From Pithys albifrons albifrons (lineage: Eukaryota > Chordata > Aves > Passeriformes > Thamnophilidae): a stretch of 64,000 bases of DNA. The notes beneath the pieces were generated by a model that did not search any database, was not told where the DNA came from, and saw only the letters and a list, made by a program, of their open reading frames with translations. Of this stretch, positions 48,801-61,200 are shown one piece after another. The translations under genes and the position numbers were made by a program. The stretch is from positions 2,683,001 through 2,747,000 of the forward strand of contig NC_092474.1 of NCBI RefSeq assembly GCF_047495875.1, given 5' to 3'. The first letter of the stretch is position 1, and every line of letters starts with the position of its first letter.

Positions 48801-48992
48801 TATACTTTAAATATATGCCATAAAATTTCTCAATTATTTCCACACCTTAAAACAAACAGGGCACTGACAGGTCTTTGTTGAACTCCACATCTCACTATTT
48901 CTCTGTTTACTTTGTTGTTTTTGAGCTATGCTTGTAAATTTTCACTCCTGGGCTGCTTTGGGCGAGGGATCTGTCTGACCTTTGTGTGGCCC

Positions 48993-49018
48993 AGCTCTGA
49001 CCCCCAGCTCTGACCCCC
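48993..49018. repeat. 13-bp tandem duplication
   Basis: AGCTCTGACCCCC is present twice head to tail. Confidence 0.9.
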
Positions 49019-49195
49019 ATATATTTTCCTTTTATTCTTCCATCTCCTGAGCTGCTCTGCACGTTATTATGCCATTCTGCCTGGGTTCTTAATACCATCC
49101 ATATTGATTTCTGGGAGATAAATGTCAGCCACGGTCTGTATGTCACTCTGATCTTGCACTTCTCCACTTGCTGGTCAGCTCAGGTAAAGAACAGA

Positions 49196-49213
49196 GAGGA
49201 GGAGGAGGAGGAG
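49196..49213. repeat. (GAG)n microsatellite
   Basis: Six consecutive GAG triplets inside intergenic sequence. Confidence 0.85.
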
Positions 49214-52200
49214 TGTGACAACCCCTTCTGTGACCTGCTCCTTCCCTGGGACAGACAACAGTGATGCACAGGAATGATCAAACCCTGTCTGAATCAGGTA
49301 TAGAGATTTTCAGTGGGTGTTGGTTGGTGGAATGATGATGAGGAGTTGTGGGTAGGTGGTACCCTGAGGACTCACACATGGCAGGGAGTTCTCACCCAGA
49401 GCCCACTCTGCTTCACTGCAGTCTGTTTGCACTAGTCCAGCTGATGAGAGATGATTTATTTCTTGCAAATCAGCCCAAAGTGTATTCAAAGCATCAGCCT
49501 TTCTTTATGCAGCTCATTACAGCAGAATTTTAATAACACAGAAGCACTGGGAGTGTCTGTCCCCAGTGGCACAGCTGGGCTGCCTTGGAGGTGCAGACTC
49601 GCTGCAGCTGTGCCTGCAGCCCCTTCCTGGAGAGCAGCAGTTGGGGAAGCCAAGCACACACTGCACTGCAATGGCTGAGCTGTGGGCCAGGAATTTCAGT
49701 GCACCCACCACTTTGTTTATTCCATTAGTCTGGGGTTCAAGTTGCCAGGTCCAGCCTGTGCTCCTGGAGAAATCCACTCAACCTTGTCCTGCTACTTTTT
49801 CCTGGTGCACGTCAACAGTATGTGGGGAAAATGCATCTACTTTGTCAAGTAATTTCAGGACTATGGAATAAAAGTATGAAAACTAAAAAATTCCACATAA
49901 AATGCTTTGTTGTGCACTTCTGGAGGCCGGGGGGGAACTTATGCCATATATTCATTATACATTTGTTCTTTCATTTGGCCATTAGAACACAGATATCCAG
50001 GGATAACAGCAAGGGAAAATATCTCAGCTGTGCTAAATCCCAGTGTGATGGTTGATAAGGACAAGGCCTGAGCATAACCAGATGTATTTTTAACAGCAAA
50101 ACATCATTTTGGGAAACGTTAGTTGAAAGAGAGAACTGTAATATTAATCTTGGGTTAGTTGTATAATTTTATCTTGTGAAGAGTAAGGAAGAAAATAGTG
50201 TTCTTTCCTATTATGCCATGTAAAAATATATAATTTAGAAGGTTAAAAACGCATTTGATTTCACTTAACATAAATATTTCTTTTCTTCTGAAACTTGCAG
50301 AGTATAACAATACTGAGAGAACCTCTGTCCTGGTTTTTGTAGCTCTGATCTAGTCTTGGTTTTGTTTTGGAACTGTTCTAAAAAACCAGCTATTAAAGAA
50401 CCCATTGCTGACCTTGGATTGGGTATTTTCCTTTCAGGTTGTCATCATGCAACTGTGTTTCAATTAGTACCTTTAAAATTATTAAATTATGAAAGTTGGA
50501 CCGAAAGACTTTGAGTATTTTGGTTTGTTTTAGTGTTTCATTTTTTGGGTGCTTCAAACAGTGCCCATAATTTTCTTTGCAGTCTTTGTTTTATCCAGTA
50601 AATAAGGGAATAAATCTGCCTCACAAAATGCTCAAGAGGTTCTAGTCTTTCCAAAGGAATAATTCATTGCAAATTGTTCTTGAGGACAAAAATTAGATTA
50701 GTTAATGTAAATTAATATACCTATTGCTGGTCCTGCAGACTCTTGCCAAAATTCAGCATAATCATTTAATGCACAAGATGCCTGTGAGACAGAGGACATG
50801 ATTATTAAGTGAGAATTTGTCCATAGCTTCAAAGTCTTCAGCATTTTTCTGGCATGCTACATGTGTTTGAATACACCTTCATTTTGTAAGAGATTCTTTA
50901 ATTTGTGGAGGTTAAATGTCTTTGACATCAGCTTAAAAATAATAAAGGAAATGGAGAGAATGTTGTCGCCTGAAACGTTCTGTTTCCTCAAAATTAAATG
51001 TTCTGCAGTAAACTGGAGTTAAGTGGCATGAATGGAGACCTACCTTAAGCCAGTGAGAAGATACTGGTTGGATATTCTCTGCTCTCAGCAGCACTTGGTG
51101 AGGGGAGAGGTGTGAAGAGAAGAGGAAAGGAAAAACTGAGAGCTGAGCTATGCTCAATGTCTACCTATCAACAGTTTGTTGAAGAGCAGAGCTGAGATCA
51201 TAAAAGAATTATAGGATTTTTTCCACTCTAAAAAAAATTGTATTAATAATTAAATTATAAAATATTTAAAGAAAATGAAAGTGCTTATGTTCAGAGTATC
51301 ACTTTGTCAGTCATACCCAAGATGGTTATTCCAGGATACATTTTTTAATCTAAGCTTTACTCCTGAGAGAAAAGGAGAGAAAGAATGTGAAGAGCCAGAT
51401 GCAAACAAAAAATTGGAGAAGCCAGTGAGGGTCCCACATTCATGAGAGCAAAAGATTGAACCTTGTCTTTTCCTTTGGCAACAACTTGCTGGGCTCCAAA
51501 CTGCCTATTCAGTGGTTGGTTTGCTTTATTTACTGCTGCCATCAATAAAGCATTTCCAGTCACTGGGTGGTTTGTATAAATTGTTTTGAGCAAGTGTTAA
51601 GAAAAGGCTGAGGCCAGGACATAAATATGAATATTTCTCTGAGTAATCGAACTTTGTGTGCTCACTACAATGATGAGCTGCTCCCAGTTCTCCAAGCACA
51701 CCCATCATTGTTGTCACAGGCTACACAAACAGCGTTTGGGTTCTGTTCTTTGCCCCTGCAGCAGCTCACAGGACTCTGAGCACACAAACCTCCGTAGCAG
51801 TACATCGAAGCCAATCCTTGCCTATTGTATTGGCACTTGCATTTGCAGTTCTGAACAGCAAGAGGCATTTATACTTAATAACTGTATGTTATTGTAGGAC
51901 CAGCAGCTGCAAAGACTGACTGTTTCTTCAATACTGCCATTTCTGAGCCATCTAATGAGAATGTGTTGCCATGGCAACCAATGGCATAAGTATTTTTTTT
52001 TAAAAAGTAATTAAACTCCCTAAGTCAATTTGCCCTTACTTGTCATGTTAGGAAACAGAATGTTGTTTATTGCTTTCTGCTGAAGCAGTGAGGTAGCTGA
52101 GGGCCAGCAGGGTTGGAGCTACCTGAGGAGACAGCAGCTCAGCAAGTCCCTTTTGTTAATAAATGATTCTTTTTCTGGTATGTAGCAGGTGTGGGAGGCT

Positions 52201-55200
52201 CAGTGAACACTCCTGAATCCTCACATCCCAACGGGATGGGTGGGGTGTTGCTCAGGGGGACGTGCAGTTAAATACAAAGACTTTGCTTTGCAACCCTGTG
52301 AATGTCCAAACCAGGAGGCTCAGATGCTGTTGGGATGTGTGAGTGGGAGCAGGACATGGAAAACCATGTCTTTGCCAGAGTGTTAGTGCAGTGAGACAGA
52401 CAGCCCCCATTCAAGCTCTGTTTGCTGCTGTCAGATTTATTTACCAGCCCTCTCGTGTTGCACAACACGGAGTTTGTTTGCAAGGCACAAAATGCCCTGA
52501 GAACATAAAGGAGGGAGGGGACCAAGCCTGCTCAGCTCCTGCCAAACACAGGATCTGAAAAACGCCCTCTGCACCTCCATGGTGCCCAGAAATTATTGGC
52601 TGCTCAGGGCAGTCTCTGCTGTGGGAGTACCCAGAACATCCGGGCCAGCCACACAGCAGGAGAGAAGAATGAGGCTCCTTTCATGCCTCCTTTGCTTTTG
52701 CTTGAATTTCCTGAGACACTGTAGGTTTTTCCCAATCCCTGGCTCACCACATCTTAAAAACTACAGCTGTCAGCCATCAGATCCTACAAAGGTTATTTTA
52801 GCTACACTCTGCTTGTGCCCTTTAGCTCAAAAGAGAATGAGGCTCCAGCAGAAAACTGAGGGAAGATCCACTTAAGTGTTTTCGTTTTTAACTATGCAAA
52901 GGCTCTGCTTGAGCATCAGAGACAGAAGCAACAACTCAACAAGCTGCAGAAAATTTGAAATATGTGGTTTGTATTGGTCCTGCTGCTTGCCCTTCCATTG
53001 AATTGATATGAAATAAGGTATAAAGAGACCTTTGTAGAATTTGATACCTTGTTTTCTCCACTACAACAGAAGATCTGTGCAAATGACTGGTTTTTATGTT
53101 TGGTACCTGGAACTGGAAAAAAACTTTCTTTCAGCTTTGCCTGAATGCCACATTTCATTTTTTCATACCAAACTGGAGACAAGTAACTTCGGTTTAGAAG
53201 AAATTTTGTTATTGTTTTCATTTCTTAATGTAACACTGGACTTAGCTATTAAAAATTACAAAACCTTCTTAATTTTCCTGAAAGTGCAAAATTAGTAACT
53301 TTAACCTATCCACATATATCTGAAGCCTCATTTGTATGTCCCCAACCTATGCCAGTTGTTTCCTTCTCCCCTATTCACATATGCTGATACATGACAGGGT
53401 TTTTTGCAGTATTTATTGTCTTTGGGTTGGCCTCTGCCCTGAGAGGCTCTCTGGGTGTCTCACTTGAAACCACCATAAATCTGTGAAAACATGATCAGGT
53501 CAATCTACTCAATGCAGGTGCCTTTTGAAGTTAAATCTGGAGCATTTTCATTATGACATTCCCTCTAACAAGTCAGAGCTTACAAACTGTCTTTGTAGCA
53601 CATGTTTGCTGGTTTCCAGAGTGGTGAGTGATGAACCTGGTACCTGCCACCAGGTTTTATTGCCTTCTGTTCCTCAAAAACCTGGTTAGCTGATGTGAGA
53701 GCAAGAGAGCATTTGTCATGGAGGCTTTTTTTTCCTGAAGTGCAGAGTCTCATCTCTACACACACTCAAAATCTTTGGGGATGGGGGAAAAGGTCCTGCA
53801 GCAGGTTAGTCATGTTTGCTCCTGGAAGAAAGAATCTGGCACCACCAAAACTTCCTTGTATATACCTCAGCTATCAAAATGAGGAAAGATGTAAGAAGAA
53901 AGTAATAATTATGAGAGTCTCAGATATAAGACACAAATAAGAAAGAGTGAAATATAGTGTAATTCGACAGCAATGAGGGCAATAGTGAGAAATCTCTCAT
54001 ATCTGTGCTCGTGGTGTTAAGAAGGCAGAGAGAGCTGTTAGGAAGGCACAGAGCGTGAACTCAAAGTGCTTTTATTCAAAGGCTACACTAATGAATTCTA
54101 ATCTTGCCTGAGAGCAATTCTTAAGATAAGTACAAAGGTGAGTGTGGGGTATTGGCTTTTTTTTAAAAAAGACAAGAAATTGGAGCGAGTTGTAAAAAAT
54201 TAGTGCTGCCTGGAACAGTTCACATTAAATCAGTGCACAAGGAAAGAGGTGCAGGCTCAAAGGCGAGTAAATCAGGATTGGATTTTGGATCTTGGAATCA
54301 TTGCTCAGTAGGGTCACTCCTTCTTCCACTCAGTTCCCTTTCCCCTGCCTCCTTTGGTGTAGTAACCCCTGTGGATAGAGCTCCAATTAATAAGACTTAC
54401 CTTTATGTGTGCATTATCATAATACAAAGGCTCAAGGGGCACACAATCCCTTCATGCCTGAGCAAATTTAAAACTCATGATTCTCCTGGGATGCTTGCTG
54501 GGAAATAGAGAATGGGAATAAAGGGCATTCTGAAATTTCTGCTGAATGATTGCTACCCTTTGCAAAGTGCTGTGAAGCTTGTTAGATTGTGAACATTTAT
54601 GGGAACCTTATTGCTATTAGATCCTGTGAAAGGACTATAATTAAAAAACTCTGCTCCTTTTTACGTGGAAGATCTGCACTGTGTGTTAAATCATTTTCTT
54701 GGAAGAGCCTGGCAGAAATTAAAAATGTGATTGGTTCAATAAATGACCAGAAATCTTTAAATTGCCTCTGTCTTTTAATGGAAAATACTGTGAATTCCAA
54801 GTTGGAATGCACATATACACTGGCCCATATTTTATCCTTGGGACACAATTGCCTGCTAATGATTCTGATAAAAATTCTGCTTTTTCATTGTTTGGTCTGT
54901 TGTAGGAAGCCTCAGGCCCATCACAGCCTGTGCTGTACAGAGCATTTACATTAAGGCAGCTGCCCCAAAAAACTCTTAAAATCTATCAGGGACATAATGA
55001 CAGAGCCAGTTACAGAGATGGGGTGAAGGAGAAGTCAATAGCCCAGTAATGCAATTATGGCAGAGTTATAATTAGTGATCAAAACACTCCAGCTTCCCAG
55101 TCATTGCTCCGTGGCCTCAGCGTGCCAAAAAGAGCAACTGTGAGCCAGGACTGGGACAGTAACTTGGTGGTGTTGGAGGGTTTTTATGAGTGTGCATCCC

Positions 55201-58200
55201 ATACATGCACATTCCATGCAAATTGTTGTCCATTAACAAGATTTAATAATGATTTACAGAATTGCAGCTTTCATTAACAAGCTCGGAGTGCCACAGGGAC
55301 AAATGACAGGATGAGCACATTAAATAAAGAGATTTTTACAGCTTGACCTTCTGTAGAATGTAGTAACTTCCAACTTCTATTCCTCCAAGAGTGAGCACAG
55401 CTGAGGAATGTTTAGGACTGGGAGGAGACTAAAGGAGCAAGAGTTGCTTGCTTGTGATGCTGAGTGTCTAATTACAAGGAAATCCTCTTTGGCCAGAAGA
55501 GAAAGCTGTACCCCTGTATCACTAAACACCTTTGGACTAAGGCAGGTTCCCAAGAGACAGCAAAGACTTTTCACTTTGATCTAAACCCTCCCACCCGAGC
55601 AAGGCACCAGCTCCTCATTTGTAATCCCACTCTGAGTGAGAAGCCAGCCAGAGATTTATGGTCCAATTTTTATTTTGTTCTGTGTTTCCCCCAGTTCTGT
55701 ATGAATTTATTTATAAAAGTCCCAACTGAGAGAGTGGGGATATTTCTTCTTGGTTTTATAACCTGAGTTCATGAAAGAATTTTGTCCTGATAATTTTGAA
55801 AAAAGACCTTATAGAAGGTCATTCTTAACAATCCCAAACCATCCCTAGAAAGGCAAAGTCATTCCTCAGTGAATTCCTGTACACATTTACTTTTAGCAAT
55901 ACTGGATAAATTCCCATAGGGACAAGTTTAATTAAACTGCCAATCTTGCTAAGTCATGTAGTTAGTAGCTAGTAGATAAATAAAGTGAACTCTGACTTAT
56001 TTGTTATTTGTTCTCAGTCTTTAATCACCCAATTCCATAATTGAATTAAAGTACTTAACCATTCTAATGCAAATTGTCTGGCTTACAGTTCTTCAATGAG
56101 TAAATTATTGCAAATCAAGTACCTATCACAGCCATGTTATTCACTGATATTTAATTTATCTTCATCGTAATTAAGCTAATTTTTATTTATTCCAGAACTA
56201 GATGTCTTTTTATTTGTGAAGATTGAAAATTTAGAACTAGGAAAGCTTCATAATTATATATTCTCACTTTGTTTTCTCTTCTTTTTTAATTAAAAAAAAA
56301 AAGGCAGACAAGAAGGAGACTCAGGAAGGATATTGATGAGAACAGTGGGCCAACTTCCAGTGCAATTTTAATAAAGTGTAAACAAATGACCTGTAGACAA
56401 CAAGGACGTTGCTAAATATCTGAGAAGGAATATGAGAGTCCTTATCAAACCATACAATCTGTTAAGAACTACTTTTTATGGGTAAAATAATAGAAGGACT
56501 TACCTACCAAGTGCTACCAAAAAGCCATTTTATTTAGAAAAATTACTTATGACTTCACAGAATATTTTAGCAAACTTGTGGGCTGCTTCACAAATATCTT
56601 TGTTTCACTTGTAAAACGCTAAACAGGAAGAATTTACCAGAGAAAAGTGTACACAGATAAGTCTGTAAGTGCAGGAGACAAGTCAAGTGCAGGTGGCAAA
56701 CTGTCATCTCGACAGTCAACAAGGCAGGAATTCAAACAAAGTCAACTTCTTCCCTAGAACAAGGGAATTGGACCAACTACAAGTACTGGGGGGTCGATCT
56801 GAGGCAGGTGAAAATGCAGCTTCTCATGGTTGCTGTCTGATTAACTGCAATTAGCATTTGGCAAGCAGGAGCCCTCAGTCTTACAAGAGGGGAGTGGCTG
56901 GGGAGTTTTGCTGCTCTGTGTTTTTCAGAGCTTAGAAAAGCCTTCTGAAATGACAGAGAAAGGTAATTTAATTTTGTTCAGCTCTTGTTGTGTGTAAGAG
57001 CCCCCTTGACTTTGTCTCACAGAAGTAAAACGATATAATATGAAGTACTTTCTGGAATTAAAAAATTGACAGTTGCTGACTGCCTTTGAGGCAACTCCTG
57101 TCAGCTGTTCAGGGAACTGAACTATCGTTCTAATACAGAGGAGTTGGGCTGATAAACAAGTTCATAAGGGCTCTAACCATTTTATTGTCTCTTATAATTC
57201 TTTTGCCTGGTCTTTTGCTTTGTTTATTTTGCTTTTCATTTGTTTGCTTTTGCAATTCATGTTTTTAGGACCTAATTCTGCACCAAAATTAAGCTGATAT
57301 GTCATCTATCCATGGGTACACAAGACAGAAAAAAAGCTTATTTGTTCTCTAAGGATCACTAAGTCTTATGATAACATAAGTCTAATTTGATGAAAAGCTA
57401 AGGGTTGTTTCATGTGATGATAGCAAAGTACATCTGGTCTTCCTGCTTTGTTTGAATCAAAGTCAGAGGTAACTTCTGATGTGAATTCAAAGCCTCAAGT
57501 CAAAGTTAAGACACGGGGATGGGAGGGATGTGGGATTTATGCACTGCATTGTGCTTTAAAACCTGTGCCTGTCCTGAGGTCTCTTTGATGTCTGAGTAGT
57601 GTGTGTGATCATTGTCATGTGGAGCCTTTCAGAAAAAGTCAGTAAGGAGCCTTGTAGAGATCCCAAACCTGTTGTCTGTGCTGCCTCTTTTCACCACCTT
57701 AGGGGCTTCAGGCAACTCTGCCTGCAGGTTGGTGTAACTCAGAGTCAGATAGGAATTTATAAGAGAACTAAACAGAAATTGCTTTTGCAATTTCTGAAAT
57801 AATAACCAATAGAGTTTCATTGTAAGCTGGAGACAACAGCCTGACATCTTCCTTCAGCTCCACTCTTACAGTTCTGTGCTGCCACTTGCTGCTAAATGAT
57901 TTGGACAAAACAATTGGAGGCTCCAGAACACGAACTTGTCACTCTGTTGACTGCCTGGTGAAGGTGGATTGCTGATGAGAGATGACTTAGTGATTTTTTT
58001 TTTCCTCCCTTGCTGGGATGACTTGGAATCTTCTTAACTTGTTCCTGCTCTTTCTTGGGTGTCTGAATTCATAACAGACTCTTCCCTGACAAAAATCTCT
58101 GTTATATGATTGCTCAATTATACTTGTCTGTACTAAGTCTACAATGACTAATCCAATAGAAGCCTGGAATGGGAATGCTGTTGCAGTTATTAGCTGCCTT

Positions 58201-61200
58201 TTAATACATTTACTTTTTAACTTTCAGAGTTAAAATATGTTAGTTTCTGGTATTTTTGACAGTGACAAATAAATTCCAGGCACAGTGGGAGACTGGAGCA
58301 CAAAGTGGCTTACATGAAAGAGTGTCACCCAAGGTTAGAAATTAAGGTTAGCATGAAGACAGCTAATTGGATTGGGAGGCTTGTTTCCTGTTTAAGAAAC
58401 ATCAGATGTGCAAATCCCCCCATTGTTACACTTGCCACGTACTGACAATTAAAGCTTTTACCTGAAGACACCGAGCAATTGTCTGCATGTGAAAGGGAGA
58501 AGAGGGGAAATATTTCTTTTTCTGCAGTATACTGGGGAGAAAATGATGGCTGGTACCTGATTAGGGTAACAAATGTACAACTGCAAAACTCAGCTTCTAC
58601 TTTGTCTTGATATTCTAAATGAATGGCTTAATTTGAAAACGTTGTTACAAATCTGGCTGGACTTTAACTCCCACTAACCTCTGTCTCCTTGAGTCTCTGC
58701 TAATGAGGTGCTATTTATCAAACTCTATCATGAGCTGTTCTTTCTTTAAAATGGTTCTGCTGGCAATATGACTGTTTGATTCTGAGACTGCCACCTTTGC
58801 ATTCTCTGATCATTAGAATTATCCTCTTGTCAGTTGCTTTCACTTTGCAGTTAAAATATAATTTCTGTCTTGACAATGGATATGTGTTGGCTTAACCCAG
58901 AATGCCCTAACCAACAATTCCTTGAGTGTATGCTCTTTTTAATCCTATATGAGAATAACACATCTCAAATATATTAAATTTGTAAGGTCTGTCTAAGCTG
59001 GGAATTTTCTGAAGACGCTCATGCTGTGACCTTACTGGAAAGTACCAGCAACTTGTAGAGGGAATGATGGGAAGTGGCTGTTAAGCATCTCCCAGAAGCA
59101 TGGGATGCCAGTTGTTAAATATCTTCTGTTATTTCAGCACATCTGTCACTGTGAAGTCCTTATAACTCCCAGTGTTCATGTTGGTAAGGTACAGCAAAAA
59201 GGTATTTTTTTAATCACTGGAGGAATGAAGTTCTGAACTAGCCTTGTTATACCTAAGTGGGAAATGCAGTCTATGAACTTGTAAGCTGTGTTAATAAAGG
59301 AGATTTTTATGATGCAACTGCAGCAATAGCATAGGCTTAGGCTGGATTCAGGAGTTTGCCTCAGTGCAGCTGTTACATCCCTATTGTTTAGCCCCCTTTT
59401 GCCTACAGCATGGGGCAACAGAAAGGAGGGAGCCACTGAAGCCCAGACAACTGTTACTGAAGAGGCTGAGTTGGAGCCTGACCTGCCCTTTGTCCTCCAG
59501 CCTCAGGTTCTTGAGAGTTTAGCCAGGTGCCATAAGCTTGGAATGTTGCAGCTGCTGCTTTCCTGCACAAGAGTGGGAAAATAGTCTGTGATTTTATTTG
59601 GGTTTTTTCCTGATGTTTCATGGGATTGCCCTGTTAGGTCATGGTGTGTCTCTTCGTTTCATGTGCCTTTCATGCTTTGTGGTGAAATGGTAGAGATTAG
59701 GGCAAACAGTATTTTACAGTAAGAAAAGAAATGCAACTTTAAAAGAAAAAAAAGGCAGTTCTTGAAGTCTCTTATTACACTTGATCATTGAGCATGAGTT
59801 TTGTCTCTGTAGTTGACCTGGGTTGAAAAAAACACCCTCCTTTCCAGCCTTGTCATTGCAAAAATAATCAAACTTCTGGAACAGAAGGACTTGATATTCT
59901 TGAGTACCACAGCCTGTCCTGCAGCAAGTTTTACACTGTGATGTCAGCACCAATGTCCTGGTAGCATTTTGTCATTTACATGGTCTGAACTGTGGGCAAG
60001 TTTTTTAAAAAAAAACCAAACACCACAAAATAAAAAACGGAACCTCATGCTGATGGAGCCAGAATGATTTTGGAAGTTGTCTTGTAGTCTTTGTTATTAT
60101 ATTTCAGCTGAAGTTTAGACATCATGGGGGAGCTGTTTGGCTCTTTCCCTGTATGCTCAGCTAGGATGGGTTTGGTCTCTGTGGCTATTCAGTGGAGTTC
60201 ATTTACAGTGATATAATCACCTGTGTGAGTTGGAATTGTTGGCACTATCCCTGAAGAGATGGACTCTTGGCACCCCTGGCATCTTGTGCAATTCAGCTCC
60301 TCACAGTACAAGACAAGCTGCTGGACTTCAGCACAATGTGGGAAGCAAAGTGAGGTTGGAGTTACTGCCCTTTTTGCATTGTGTCTGTAGGCAAAGGACA
60401 GAACAGGTTTGAAACTCTTACACTGAGGAATGTATGCTTGTTGCAAGTCTTGGCATCCCTTTACTAATTATCTTCAGCCTTTACTTTCCCCAGTACTAAT
60501 AGGTGGGATGCTAATGGTGATACCGTGCACTATTTGTGACTGTAGCTTAGTGTTAATTGAGAATAATGATAACATAATAATGATAATGGTTTGGTATTGC
60601 AGCTCTGTCTCCAGGCAGTGGAAGTAGGATGGTAATTTCTTGTCAATTAATGAAAAGGAAAAAAAGTTGCTTGAGACTTGCAAAGGGAAGGATAAAAGTC
60701 TAGGAAAAAGGTTGTAAAAACCTCCTGAAAAATCTGATACAACCTGTTTAGGATCTGCCAAATATGTTTTTGGGAACAGGAAAGATGGTTGTATTTAACC
60801 AAGCATTAGCATGATTTGTGAAAACAGATGCTCTCCCTCAAGGACAGTGATGGAGCATTAATTACAGGTAGAGATGATTTGAAACAAGGACTGGAAACCT
60901 GCTGCTACCAGAGCCTTGTTTTGGTAGAGCTGATTTATTGTAGCTAACTATGGAGTGTGAGTCCTAATGAAGATGAACCTTGAGACCAGGCAGGCAAATG
61001 TATTCTTCTGTGACCCAACACGATACTTTGAATTTACATCGTGTTGCAAATTAAGCCTAATATTAATTACAGTTGTAATGATCAGTTTGCCCAGTGATTT
61101 CAGTGAAAGCAGCTGATGGTGATAACTGCCTTGCAAATGCCAAGGACTCTTACTCCTCTTTAGAGCAAATAATTTCCTGGACCACATCAGTCTCAGCACG